A stretch of 64,000 bases of DNA, from assembly GCA_030248195.1 (NCBI GenBank), contig JASAND010021176.1:1-64000 (forward strand), written 5' to 3'. The translations under genes and the position numbers were made by a program. The DNA is from Trissonchulus latispiculum (taxonomy: Eukaryota > Nematoda > Enoplea > Enoplida > Ironidae). Shown here in pieces: positions 11,452 to 22,765 of the stretch; position 1 is the first letter of the stretch; each line of letters begins with the position of its first letter. The notes under the pieces were generated by a model. That model was given only the letters and a program-made list of their open reading frames with translations. It did not search any database and was not told where the DNA came from.

Positions 11452-12185
11452 TGTAATGTTATGAGTATAATGAGTATGAATATTAAATGCTGTATAAGTG
11501 ATCACAGTTTTTACACACATTATTGTGCCAGACTTTAGGTCGGTGTTGTTCAGTCGAAAATAAAAGAAGAAATCAAATGTCATTCTTCAAACGGTGGCAT
11601 ATGTAATTGAAGATCATCAAAGCAAAGGCGAAGCCACGAAAATTTTTAATAGCTTCTGCTTGCTTTCTGTAGGGTTAGAGATTTAATTGTGTAGAATATA
11701 GGATATATCCGTGTGTTAAGCCTAAGTATACGGTAGATGAGTCTGAACCTAAAATGGAATATTTCATGAACAATCAAGATAAAATTATCATTAGCTAATT
11801 ATGTGGCTCAAATATGACTCATAAATGTGAACTAGTTCAAGATGGCGGAACGCAGTCAGTTGGGGTTGTTCCGTACTGTGGGTAGGTTGGCCGAGTAGTG
11901 AACACATGTCTGCCATTTTGTAGTGCGAGGTAGAATTGTTCTCTTTATTTCATGCCTGAAATCTAATTTTGAGTTGTTTGTATTCTTTTTCATGGTTACT
12001 GAAATAAACGTCAGTTTGTAGAGAATTTCTTTTAGTTTTACCTAGCGGACCTGAATGCGAACTTAGGGCAAAGCACAACGCAACAATTCTTTATTTGACA
12101 TTCGGACATCACACACCTTTGACAACGACTTGCAATCTATCGGTCTGTCCAGTGGCGAATCTAGCACCAGGGTTTCATACCAGAC
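11452..12185 (+). repeat. Shared long terminal repeat between Gypsy copies 1 and 2
   Basis: Boundaries are inferred: it begins TGTAATG at 11452 and ends CAGACA at 12185, five bases before the primer-binding site. AATAAA signals occur near 11560 and 12002. It serves as 3-prime LTR of copy 1 and 5-prime LTR of copy 2. No second copy of the LTR is in the window, so the edges cannot be confirmed by alignment. The purine tract expected just upstream is weak (around 11433-11449). Confidence 0.55.
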
Positions 12186-12190
12186 AAAAG

Positions 12191-12205
12191 TGGCGACCGT
12201 GACAG
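12191..12205 (+). other. Primer-binding site, tRNA-Arg type
   Basis: TGGCGACCGTGACAG directly follows the LTR. From memory this matches the 3-prime end of an arginine tRNA used as primer by the 412/mdg1 group of Gypsy elements. It starts minus-strand DNA synthesis and fixes the orientation of copy 2 as plus. Confidence 0.7.
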
Positions 12206-12211
12206 TGGTAG

Positions 12212-13985
12212 ATGTCCAAAAACTATTCTGGACCTATCACTCGTAGTATAACGCGTAATTTACACGAAAAAGTTGTACTTTTTCACGAACTTCCTCAAAG
12301 TGAAGAACAGCATTTAGGGACTGACAAAATGGCAGAGATGAATGTGGTCGGGGGTGATACTGTGGGGGGAGAAAATTGGGGGGTGCCTAAAACCGTGGCG
12401 ACAGTCCAATCGGGGGGACACGCCCCCGGCCCCCTCTCCGATCCGCTTCTATGCCGAGTGTCCAGCAGAATGGAGGAATTTTAACAAATTCAGCTAGTCT
12501 TTTGACATTTCAACTCCTGCCAGGGGGGGGGGTTCGCTTAGAGTTGTTAGCAAACCCCAAACACCCACCCAAGGTGAAAATTGGCGGGATGAGATCAGTA
12601 TGTCGACTTTTTATGCCCCGCAACCTCCAACAGTATCAGTGTCTGATTTTAGTGATATGTTAACGGGACGGTATGGCCCTCCGAGGCAAGAAAATGGGCT
12701 GGGGGTTGTTCCGGGAGAACTCTCCTTCCCTTGACAGTCGCTGCTGGGTCTGGAGGGGGGGTGAGCCCGGGTGCTTCCCCGTCCAGCCATCAGTCAGAAA
12801 CCACGGTGAAATCGTTGTTGGGGGTCTGACGGCCGAAACGGACGGGGAGGAAATTTTGGAGCCCGAGAAAGGCGCACGGAGGATTCCCCCCCGTCGAAAG
12901 TGTTTGATATTGACCCTTATTTGGAAATGGCTGTTGAAAAAGAGGAAGGCGACCTCTACACGTTGATGCAGGATTTTCTTGATCGCCTGTGTAAAAAGAA
13001 GGGATTGCCCCCCCCCAGAAGTTGTCTGATATTTATCACCATCAGGAAAATTCAGTTAGTAAAGTTCAGAAACGTATTGAACAGTCGGCGGAGTCCTCGG
13101 GACAGGGTCGGGAATCTCCTGTAGGTGACCTAATTCAGTTAGTGGACAGTCAGACCTCCCCAACGTAGGGTTCTGATCCGGTGCCAGCTGCCCCGGAACG
13201 GACCCTGACCCCTTCCCTTCAACCTGTACAAAATTCCTCAATTTCGCAAAATTTGGGGATTTGCAAATTGTGGGACCTCAAAATATGCCCCGATCTGCAG
13301 GAGGACAGCTTTTGGGGACAAATGGGAGTTTAACAGGGGATTTTGAATGGATACCTCCGTGTGAACAGTATCCACAAGGTACGTATAGGAAAATTCGTGT
13401 CCCCGCCTCCCCTCAACTGACGGCTGCGCAGGTGCCTCAGAATGTGGCTCCTCAAACGCAGCAACTGGTCTGGGGTACCCCACAGCCCAATAATTGTCAG
13501 TACTATATGGTTCCAATAACAACTCAAACCCCGGTACAAGTTTTGGGGGGTCCTCACCTTGTTCCGGGACAATTGACGAATGCTTCCCAGTGTGCGGTGC
13601 TTGCCCCTACGTACCCTACGGGTACTGGGTCCGGCCAGAATGTGGCAGTGAACGCACCTGCTGGCGTTACTAATGCGGCCGGAGCTGTTCTTGCACCATC
13701 TCTGGCTGGGCCCCGGCCCGATTCTCCTCCGGGGTAAGGTCCAGGCCAAGAATCTTCTCAGAATCCAGGGCACAAACCTATGGTGAACCAATCCATTCCC
13801 CCTGTGCCAGCAAAGGATTGTGACGAGGATCAGGCGTTTGCGACAATTCCACGAACGAACAAGCCTTTGTATGGGGCTCGCCCGCGACACCCTAACCCAC
13901 TTAAGATGGAGGCTACTGATATTTCGGTAGTCAAACACAATGCTGCTTTGTATCGTACGCACATGGAAATCTTGCGGGAAGTCCA
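12212..13985 (+). pseudogene. gag: gag remains, copy 2
   Basis: Includes the true 5-prime start missing from copy 1: ATG 12212, 21 bp after the PBS start, opening MSKNYSGPITRS. The frame breaks at several homopolymer runs (G-run near 12523-12532, C-runs near 12888-12893 and 13009-13017). The same Pro/Gln linker as in copy 1 ends in TAA at 13735-13737, in frame with the next piece (from 13780). Near 13985 gag is joined directly to the protease region by a deletion that removed most of the capsid region kept in copy 1. Not functional. Confidence 0.6.
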
Positions 13986-14681
13986 TGTGGCGGCGTGGAT
14001 GTACTGGTTCAGGTGGCAGACTCCATTCAAGCCCGCACTTCATGTAATGCTCCACTACGTATAGAGGGTAAAGTCCTTTTATCTTTCACTTTGGGGCCGG
14101 TTGCTTTTCAGTGGTATTTTTGCTTGGCTCCTGATTTCCATAAAGACATTTTAATTGGAACTGACTTTATGAAAGCATATAAATGGGATATTTCCTCTAA
14201 TATAATCTTTATGGACGGATTTACCTATTCACTCATGAAACCAGCTGAAATTCGTGCCGAGTGGGGCCTGGAATCTGAACCCGTATTTACGGCAGCCATG
14301 GCTGTTGAGGTGGTGGTTCCCCCGGTCTCCGAGACCTGGGCATCGGCCCAGGTTTCGGCTAGGCTCTCGGTCGAATCATATATGTTTGAACCATTTGAGT
14401 CGTTCGTGCATAATAGCCGGGTCCTTCCTTATGCGGGGGTTGTAATCCCCTCCGAGAGGAAATTTCAATTTCTCCAGGCAAACCCAACTCACGCCCCGGT
14501 GACTATACCAGAAGCAACAGTTGTGGGTATTATATCCCCGGCACAGGATTATCTCCCCGATATACGTAATTTGTCAAAATCTTGCATCATGACTTTATCG
14601 GGGGTACATAAAAATGGCGCAGATAAAGATCTAGTTTTTATAGTTGATGACGTGTTGGGGGTGCCTCCGAGAAAAATTTAG
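13986..14681 (+). pseudogene. Retropepsin-like protease C-terminal fragment, copy 2
   Basis: About 230 codons open to TAG at 14679-14681. The segment ILIGTDFMKAYKWDI (near 14150-14195) matches the late conserved motif of retroviral-type aspartic proteases, which would cut the Gag-Pol precursor. The N-terminal part with the catalytic Asp-Ser/Thr-Gly triad has been lost in the gag-protease deletion, so it is inactive. The remaining C-terminal 150 residues are a linker toward RT with no recognised motif. This region is absent from copy 1. Confidence 0.6.
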
Positions 14682-14843
14682 TCGGGGTTAACTTACCACC
14701 TACCCTCTGATCCGGTATGTGAGGACGAAACGGGAGTTTTTATTTTGCTGAATGGCCAAATTCTGAAAATTCCGCCCCCCTATCTCTGTGGAATCCACTG
14801 AAAATTTGCACAAAGGCGCTGACCCCCCACTCCTCCTAAAGAG

Positions 14844-16361
14844 GTGGTAGCAATATGTCAGACAGTACAAGGCGAAAATGGCCCCGGACAATTCCCATCA
14901 CCTACGGTTAAAGAGGAGGTTGTTCCGAGCCTGACAACCTTGGAACAACCTTCTCCCGCCGAAGACGATGCCGAAGTCGAAGGAGTCCCGGAGCTCACTT
15001 CTGCGCAGGCCGGAGTGACGGCGCCCCCGGAACTTTCGGTGTCGCCAATCTCGGATACCTTAACCGGGGAGGTGGCTTGTCCCGGACAACTTCATCCGTG
15101 CTTGTTGGGGGAACAAGATCTATCCCCTTTGGAACCTGAAGTGAAAGCTATCCTCCCTTTGGCTCCTGTGCTGTTCTCTGATGAAGTAGGCGTATGGAAG
15201 GAATATTGGGTGGATTGTCAAGATCCTCTACCGGAGCTTTCACAATCTTACCCCGGGGAGGAACATTTTGAGAATCTGGTGGCCTTGGCAAAAGAGGGGG
15301 TGGTCGCCCCTGATGATTCTAATTCACAAATTTGGAGATGGGATGATGGTCGCCTACGCCCGGAGGTTGTTGACGATGTCTCGGAACAGTCTCAAATGGA
15401 AAATCAACAACACCAGGTTCCCCAGATGATGTCCGTGCATGCCCCGGAGCATCCTGGGTGCACAAGGGTGGTTAATCTCGCTACTCCGGAGGCGCATCAG
15501 AAACCCAAGAGAGGGTGGGTATGGCGGAAATCAGTGATCCAGCGCAACATCCATCCTGGGGAGGAGGGATATGAGCCTCGGGTACGATCTCGTGTTACGG
15601 ATCAGCGTGTTCCGCGTAATGGTCTAGATCTGGTGGTGTCCCGGAGGGATGCTGTGGATCCCGCACCCCTTTCGGCACTGGAGAAACGGGCCCTGATCAA
15701 TGCGAAAATCAAGCTCGAAGACTGCTGCCTTACCCCCCAGAACCAGCGACGCCTTCGCTTGATGATCCTTAATTTTCCGGACGTCTGGGATGCCGCTGGC
15801 GGTGTAGGTAAGACTACAGTAGACTACCATTATATTGAGATCGAACCGGGTAAACGCCCCGGTTTACCGGTTTAACTCCGTCACAAAGCGAGATTGTTAC
15901 CCTTTACCCTATATTACCAGCCTGTTCGAAAGCATCTTTATAAAGGCCAGAGCTTATAAAGTTAACCCGGCCCAGCGTAAGATCATTGAAGAAAAGCTTG
16001 CGGTCTGGTTAGAACAAGGGCTAATCCAACCCTCAAGGAGTCCATGGGCCTACCCTATTATTTTAGTCGCCAAAAAGGATGGTGATTGGAGCCTTTGTGT
16101 GGATTACAGGAAGCTTAACTCCGTCACAAAGCGAGATTGTTACCCTTTACCCTATATTAGCAGCCTGTTCGAAAGCATCTTGGGCCACTCCATTTTCTCA
16201 AAAATGGATCTTGCCTCGGGATTTCATCAGGTCCCCATTTACCCTCCAGACTGCGAAAAGACAGCCTTCATCACCCATTCTGGTCTGCATGAATTCAAGG
16301 TGATGCCTTTCGCTCTTTATAATGCCCCTAGTACCTTCCAGAGAATTATCGACCCTATCAT
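14844..16361 (+). pseudogene. pol: pol N-terminal and partial RT, copy 2
   Basis: Near-identical to copy 1 from 1803 onward. It reads through the position of the first nonsense codon of copy 1, with TGG instead of TAG at 15333-15335. After 15860 a 78-bp insertion breaks the frame. RT motifs resume from about 15940 (KMDLASGFHQVP near 16200, PFALYNAPSTFQ near 16306) and end at 16361 without YIDD, RNase H or integrase. The expected G and C of the PFGLCNAP motif are changed to A and Y. Inactive. Confidence 0.85.
15861..15938 (+). repeat. Templated 78-bp insertion in RT of copy 2
   Basis: The segment is absent from copy 1, where CGCCCC is followed directly by ATAAAGG. Positions 15873-15938 duplicate about 65 bp of RT sequence found downstream at about 16117-16183, with one or two mismatches. 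A local copy pasted upstream is the pattern expected of template switching during reverse transcription or of error-prone repair. Confidence 0.8.
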
Positions 16362-16407
16362 TCACAGTAGTCCTCTTAGTTCTCTAAAGATGACCCCGAC
16401 ATATGTT

Positions 16408-17366
16408 AAGGTGGTGATTCCCTTTGGTCACATAAAGTTTGCACCATTATTACTCATTCATTACTTGGAGTTAAGAAGCCGTTTTTATATCAAAATCAGC
16501 TTTTTAATGCATACCATGAGACCAATGTTGTTTTTCTAAAATATTTTTAATACATTTTAGAAGAAGTATAACTTTTCCAGATTTTTGTAGACTTAAGTAA
16601 ATTTTTTCGCGAGACATCGGTTATATCATTCGATACCTCCATTAAATAGCTGGGAACGATTTTTTATTAACTGTGAAATCGCTCTTCGTTATGGAGAAAT
16701 AAGCTGAAATGTGTTGGTAACCTGTTTTTTTCTACTTTTTCCAAATTTGTCAAGCGATTACTTGAGCTAGAAAGCAGTAATCGGGGCAACTAAAAAAACG
16801 TTCCTGGGTATATTTGTGCAGAACTCATTTGTTAAGTAGCAGCCCTCCAGTTTGCATGGTGAATGTTCCACAATTTTTGGAAAAAATTAGTCGTGTTTTT
16901 GCAAAAACTACATTTTTCATGATAGCAGCCTACGGGATAGCTGTTGGAATACGATTATCTATCGGATAATTTACCCCTTTATCGACGCCCTTAGTTTGAT
17001 TTTACGGCTTGTGTAGTTCAAGAAATGATGGATTATTTGATTTCTGCAAAAATGACAAGTTTTCGACGCCAAAACAAGAAAATCGGCTATATCGCTAGCT
17101 AGAGAAAGCTAGAAAGTTGCTTTAAAAAGCAAACATGTGAAGCTCAACGAGCCCTTTCAAATGAATATAGTTATAACTGTATAGCTGCTGCGAAACTTTC
17201 AGAAACTGGGATATACCGCCCTGATCGGAAATCTAGAATTTTTGAACCAGGATTGGGAGGAGGGGTGTTATAACGCTAAAAGAACGTATCTCGGAAAGTT
17301 CCGCCAAATTTCATCCTGATTTGCGCCGCCAACCAACAATTTGTGCCCAAAAGGACTCACCACCTT
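16408..17366. mobile_element. Non-autonomous DNA transposon, family A, copy 1
   Basis: Starts AAGGTGGTGATTCCCTTTGG and ends GCCCAAAAGGACTCACCACCTT, imperfect inverted repeats of about 28 bp. It is about 960 bp long, non-coding, and collinear with copies at 21243 and 32900. The flank is TT on the left and TTAA on the right. Interior landmarks such as TTTTCGACGCCAAAACAAGA are shared by copies 1 and 2. Confidence 0.85.
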
Positions 17367-18562
17367 TTAAACATAGGAAAACGAAAAAGTTAGGAAAATT
17401 TCGCGGTAACCAAAAGTTAACGCGCTGTGTAAGAGCAACTGAGCTATAACTTGACTATAACTTAGCTATTAACACAGTGCACAAATAGAGGTTCAATTTG
17501 CATTGGCATAATCCCTGCTGCTGCTTGGAAGTAGATCACACTTTTGGTTACCGAGTTGGCGTTTTGCCTAATACGTCATTATCTGAAATTTTTGAATATA
17601 ATGGTCCATAAGTAAGGGAAAAGGCGAAGTATTCCAACCAAATTTCATGTGCCAATTTGCATATATGTTTTGTCATGCCCATTCACCATTCACTGCACAC
17701 ATTTCGCGCAATTCGCAAAACTCGTCGCCTGAATGCTGTCCCACAATGGGAAGCTGGAGCAGACACCTTCTTGGCCTTTCGGCTCCGGTAGTAAGACATC
17801 CATTAACTGCTCATGCGCAAGGTAGAGGAGCACAGCATCTTTTGACACCCCAAGCCCTAAGCGCAGATGGGGTGGGATCAGAGACAACCCCGGAAAGTTG
17901 TGTGATCCATTTTGAGTACATGACTTTACGTCTTCAGTATTCGTATTTACGACATTATCATCATGCGACGTATCAACACATCAGTATCACATGTTTTATA
18001 ACATAATATAACATAACATGTTTTAGGTTAGGAAGTTTGTCGACAAAGTCAATCAGAAGTTCTATCGTATTATGCGTCATATCACGGATTACAGCTGAAC
18101 CTGCTTAAATCTAAATCTATTTGTATGACTGTCGGTTGTTTCGTTTTTGAACTGAACTGATTATATGTAATAAATAACAATTACGATTGAATCGAATTTG
18201 CGAACTGAAAATAGAACGGTTATTGCTTAATAAATTGTTTCATAATTCAGGCAAGGTTGATCTAGGACTCAAATGACTAGCAGATTTGAGAATCATAACT
18301 GAGCAAGAATATCATACCTTAGTTGCTTATAACTTGGTATCACAAGTATACTGAAAAATGACATGTTCCAGAATTTTTTGGAAGTATTTCTATTTTGACA
18401 CAAAGGGATGTGGGTTGAGATATGTCCCATCAATTTCTGTTAATTTTTCGCTTCTAACAAGGTGCCTCAAATAAAGCTTGCAGATAACCACCATTAGTGG
18501 AATGATTTTATTTACCATTAGCTGTTAGTAAGATCATTATAGGTTATTCCTTATAATTTCAG
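17367..18562. other. Intergenic DNA with one dispersed repeat
   Basis: No supported gene. A GC-richer patch (17690-17900) is open in both directions but has no recognisable product. Positions 18024-18143 are similar to 57018-57142 in the same orientation (AGGTTAG-AAGTTTGT start, GTATGACTGTCG-type end), a low-copy dispersed repeat. The remainder is AT-rich. Confidence 0.5.
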
Positions 18563-18768
18563 CTGAGTTATGTGCTGGCAATTTGAGTAACATTCAGGAG
18601 CATGTGGACAATGTTGTTAGAACTATGGCCAGACGGACTAGTCTCTATGCACTTAAAGGAAACCTTACATTGGAAGCTAGTAGGTTAGGCAATAGTGGAT
18701 TCACCGAAAGTACCTTTCCAAGAGTCAAGAATGTTTCTGATAAAACTAGAGTCAATAGTCCGTTTTAG
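18563..18768 (+). CDS. Possible terminal exon of an unidentified host gene
   Basis: A strong 3-prime splice site (pyrimidine-rich TTCCTTATAATTTCAG, ending 18562) is followed by 68 open codons to TAG at 18766-18768. The peptide has a helical stretch (QEHVDNVVRTMARR) and a Ser/Thr/Lys-rich tail. No ATG suits an independent start, so it would be a last exon entered in phase 2. I find no matching upstream exon, and the 16 kb before it is transposon. It could be a chance ORF. Confidence 0.25.
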
Positions 18769-18930
18769 TCTCAGTTTCCTTCAGCTTCCCAACTGAAATT
18801 CAGCTTAAAGTCGGTGTTTCAAAATGTTCTCAGTTTAAGCTCAGACATCAGTCGGAAATTAGTTTCAGCCAGAATTCAGTTTCATTCAGAATTTCAGGTT
18901 CAGTTTATCGAAGGAAAAACCAGTCATATC
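18769..18930. repeat. Degenerate CAGTTT/TTTCAG hexamer tract
   Basis: Many imperfect copies of TTTCAG, CAGTTT and AACTGAAA in close succession. The same motif forms the tracts at 25955-26130 and 38745-38985. Confidence 0.6.
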
Positions 18931-20044
18931 CTTCTAAAATTGCTATTTAGGGTTGTTTGTTTCTAAACCGACTGAATCACTCTTGCAACCACAAAATATG
19001 CCACTTTGTGGCAACACTGAAACTAATCTTAATGGCTAAAACAAGTGTAATCCAAACGGCAGTGAAATTTTTTTCAAAATTTTAATACTACAACTTTGAC
19101 GTTTTTGACTAGTTCTTTTTTGGGGATAACACTTTTTGCTCAGCTGGACGATTGTTGGAACCCGAAAGTTGAGTGTTTTCGGATTTTTTCGGCGAAAGTT
19201 TTCAGCTGTTGAAGTGCGAAAACACACGATCATATTACAAAAATGTTACCAGTATGTTGTTTGTGTATTATCGGGATGAGTATTTTTTGACGGACGCATA
19301 AGTCACTACAGAACAAAGATACTAGAAAATTAGGATAATCTCACAAATTTTGAATAATCTCACTAATCTTTTGTGGTTTGAATTTCATATGTAATTACTG
19401 GTTATGTTGCTATGTATGCACAGCAATAGGATAAATCAGAGCTGGTAGGATGCTTTCGTAGCGTACTTTGGACAAAGCGTTTTCAAAATATGCCGAAACT
19501 CCAGAACTATTTTGGGAATTTTAGCTAAAGGTTTCGGTGCGGTCGTTACCCAAACCTTAAGAAAGCAGTCTAGCATGTCTGAACACAGGAGCGAGGCTTA
19601 GGGACCTTAGGTGCATTCACATTTTGCTACATTTTCTGCCTTGTAATCTACAAAGTTTCAGACGATTCAGCCAAAGTGCTTTGGAGTCATAAACTCACAG
19701 CTTCGAAATGCCACCAACTAACTGCAACAATAACGATAAGCTAAACTTTAAATCAATGCTAAGAAAACTAAATATACGGGATGCAGTTATGGTAGACTCT
19801 CTTCATGTTTTAATGTCCCTAATATTGAACCTAAGCCTCAAATACTCCATGAAAGTAAGCTTTAGCCACAGGGTTTGGAGTCCCGGCTCGGTCTCGGGCT
19901 TTCTGAATATTTAGTTTTGCTCAACTCTGATGGAAAGCCTCAATAGATGGGAGCTGGATTATTGGGCCATCTTGCATATTATAGCGCCATTAACTAATCC
20001 ATACTTGGCTGATCAACTGGGTGTCTGGTAAATTGCTCATAAAG
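18931..20044. other. Upstream region of the lectin gene; nothing recognised
   Basis: AT-rich DNA without a convincing ORF. I see no clear TATA box close to the lectin start at 20045. Confidence 0.5.
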
Positions 20045-22765
20045 ATGAACACCATTCTATGCATGATCGGTTTTGGCTTTTTGTTTCTTGGACAGTCATT
20101 TTCAGGTAAACGTTTGCATTACTGTACTGACAGTCTATTGCAGCAAAAGTAGGCACTCATCATTTATTCACCTTACTGATATTCCTAAAAATCAGCAAAA
20201 TTAATCCCTCTTTCACTTCAGTAAGCATATAGGATATTTTATCAAATTAAAACTTGCAAATCAAATTTCCAGTTATTTGCGATAGGCCATAGGCAGCAAC
20301 TGATCATAAACTCAGAACAAGTTTGGTCTGGCGTCACCCCTTCATTGCGAAAGCAACTGTGGTTGTGGCACTATGGAAAAATGTCCCCAATAAACAGCTA
20401 CGTGGACAAACATAAACAGTTATGAATAAACAGTTTCGCTTGCAGGTATCTATGTTTTCAAAAACATGGAATTACCTCACACAGAAGCAAAGGAGGAGTG
20501 TGTGCGAGATGGTATGGAACTGCCGAAGTTCAACTGCAGATCAGACTACGAAGAATTGATTATATATCTTGAGTAATTATATGCCGATGTTTGTTTGTTT
20601 GAATTTTGATTGGATGAAAAATGGAGTATATATTCGAAAATATTATTCTGGTAATTTTAAGACACAAGTAAGACACACGTTAGGGTAACCAAAAATCACA
20701 TAGTAACAAACGTGAGCAAAACTGACGTGGAAATCAAAGACTAGAACATTTTAAATTGGTATATTGAATAATGTATGTGTAAAGGTTGGGACGGCTACGC
20801 ATGCTACCATTTTATGCAAATATAGCTTTGACCGTATGACTAAGGGCACGTCCACAAACTTTCTAAATCATAATTTGCATAACAGGCTTTGGCATTTGTA
20901 ACTGTAGAAATGTTTAAACTTTACTTTAACTGCTATAGATCTATCGCAAAAGGCACCAGCTGGATAGCAGGAAGCAAATCTGGTAGCGACAATATCTTCA
21001 TGGCGGACAATACAAATCTCAAGTATGAGGTTTGCTTTTGTTTTGCGAACTGTTGTTGCCGGTATTGGTGATGACTATGAATAAACTTCAATGCACAGAA
21101 ATCAGATGATAATACACATGTCATAATAACAACAACTGTCATCTATGTGCGAAATTAATTTGCTTATCTAAAAACAATCCATTGCAAAGGAAAAACCGAC
21201 CCTCGAGAATGTTTGCTATCAGTCTAATATCAATATTTTCTTAAGGTGGTGATTCCTTTTGGTCACATAAAGTTTGCACCATTATTACTCATTCATTACT
21301 TGGAGTTAAGAAGCCATTTTTATATCAAAATGTAGCTTGACATTTTCTCTTTTTAATGCATGACACGAAACTAATGTTTGCTTTTTAAAATGTTTTTAAC
21401 ACTTTTTAGAAGAAGTATAATTTTCCAGAATTTTTGCAGACTCAAGTAAATTTTTTCGCGAAACATTGGTTATATCATTCGATTCCTCCATCAAATAGCT
21501 GGGGACGATTTTTTATTTATTGTGAAATCGCTCTTCGTTATATAGAAATATGCTGAAATGTGTGCGTAACTTGTATTTTGCCTACTTTTTCAAAATTTGA
21601 CAAGCGATTACTTTAGCTAGAAAGCAGGAATCGGGGCAACTAAAAAATCGTCCCTGGATATATTTGTGCAGAACACATTTGTTCAGTAGCAGCCCTTTAA
21701 CTTGCATGGTGAATGCACCACAATCTTTGGAAAAAAATTGGTCGTGTTTTTGCAAAACCTACATTTTCTATGATAGCAGCCTACAGGATAGCAGCTGGAA
21801 TAGATCATTCGTCGGATAATTTGTTCCTGTGAGACCTTCAGATCGACGCCCTTAGTTCGATTTTACGACTTGCGTAGTTAAAGAAATGTTGGATTATTTG
21901 ATGTCTGCAAAAATGACAAGTTTTCGACGCCAAAACAAGAAAATCGGCTATATCTCACGGTAGAGAAAAGGTAGAAACTTGCTTTAAAAAGCTAAAATGT
22001 GAAACTCAATGAGATCTTTCGAATGAATATAGTCATAACTGTATAGCAGCTGCCAAACGTTCAGGACTTGGGAGAAACCACTCGGACCGGAAATCTCGCA
22101 TTTTGAATCGGGATCGCGCGGAGGGTGTTAGAACGCTAAAAGAACTTATTTCGGAAAGTTTCATCAAATTTCATCTCGGTTTACGCCGCCAAATAACAAT
22201 ATGTGCCCAAAAGGAATCATCACCTTAAACGGTAAAGTTCTTACGAATCAGCCTCCCCCGACTGAAAAATTGAAATTAATGGAAGAAGTTCACACGAAAG
22301 TTTAACTCGAAACTACTGTGAGATCGTATACGAAATCTCTACGGATCTCTTGCAGTTCCCCAGTGGTTCAGTTTCATGTTGGTTGCTGTTTTAGCGTTCG
22401 CTTCAGTATTTTAACGGCATTGTTTTGCAGGAATGTCAATAGTTTGCTTTCAATCCTGTGACCAACGGTTGAGGCAATTTTCAGTTATACCCTTTGTGCG
22501 CCGTTAACAGCAATTTCTATCAGATATATGCAACTTCCAAAGACGTCCAAAGACGAATGATAGAAATATGGTATCGGTGGCCTATATTTTTCTTAAAAGT
22601 TGATGTTTTAGTGTAAACTATTACTGTTTATGGGGAGATGACCAACCTGATAACTCTGGGAATTGTATGCGTTTGGATATAGTGCAATACAATGTGGAAG
22701 ACGTCGGATGTACCGATTATTTGCCAGTGGTGTGTCAAAATGGTGAGACTACCGTAAGGCTTTAG
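20045..22765 (+). CDS. Secreted C-type lectin-domain protein, four exons (141 aa)
   Basis: Exons 20045-20105, 20446-20572, 20939-21022 and 22612-22765 are joined by GT-AG introns (donors GTAAAC, GTAATT, GTATGA; acceptors TTGCAG, CTATAG, TTTTAG). All phases agree and give 142 codons including TAG at 22763-22765. Exon 1 is a signal peptide (MNTILCMIGFGFLFLGQSFS). The rest is one C-type lectin domain: first cysteine and helix 1 (EAKEECVRDGMEL), helix 2 (DYEELIIYL), the WIAG strand, a QPD motif in WGDDQPDN, then CMRL and the last two cysteines ending VVCQ. QPD is the galactose-type calcium/sugar motif. The usual second calcium motif WND is replaced by VED, so calcium-dependent binding is uncertain. 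Such proteins are typically secreted, with recognition or immune roles. Intron 3 contains a MITE. The C-terminus could change if the GTGAGA at 22743 is used as a donor. Confidence 0.8.
21243..22226. mobile_element. Non-autonomous DNA transposon, family A, copy 2 (in lectin intron 3)
   Basis: Opens TTAAGGTGGTGATTCCTTTTGG and closes AAAAGGAATCATCACCTTAA. About 984 bp, non-coding, collinear with copies at 16408 and 32900. Flanked by TTAA (21241-21244, 22225-22228), which may be either a TTAA target site or a TA target plus the terminal A of the element. Confidence 0.85.

Larger units (their letters stand above)
1..12185 (+). mobile_element. Ty3/Gypsy LTR retrotransposon, copy 1 (5-prime part outside the window)
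   Basis: The order gag remains, pol (RT, RNase H, integrase), extra reading frames, LTR defines a Ty3/Gypsy element. Position 1 corresponds to about 12657 in copy 2, so the LTR, leader and start of gag lie upstream of the window. The element is visibly more GC-rich than the flanking DNA. It is about 12 kb, long for the group, because roughly 6 kb with three extra ORFs lie between pol and the 3-prime LTR. It is inactive: frameshifted gag, a deletion joining gag to pol that removed the nucleocapsid and protease, and two nonsense codons in pol. The shared parts of the two copies look almost identical by eye, so the duplication is young. Whether the 5484-11325 cassette belongs to the family cannot be proven here because copy 2 ends before it. 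Confidence 0.85.
12186..16361 (+). mobile_element. Ty3/Gypsy retrotransposon, copy 2 (truncated in RT)
   Basis: Same family as copy 1 and in the same orientation, sharing the LTR. It contains the leader, gag pieces, a protease C-terminal fragment, the pol N-terminal region and the first RT motifs. Similarity to copy 1 stops at about 16361, just before the position of the catalytic YIDD. A MITE begins 47 bp downstream, and Gypsy sequence does not resume on its other side. Its gag-protease deletion differs from that of copy 1, so the copies were damaged independently. Confidence 0.85.

Noticed and set aside
20881..21071. Longer reading of lectin exon 3 from the CAG at 20885
   Set aside because: This acceptor puts a stop in frame with exon 2. 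The acceptor at 20938 gives the right phase and a normal domain length.
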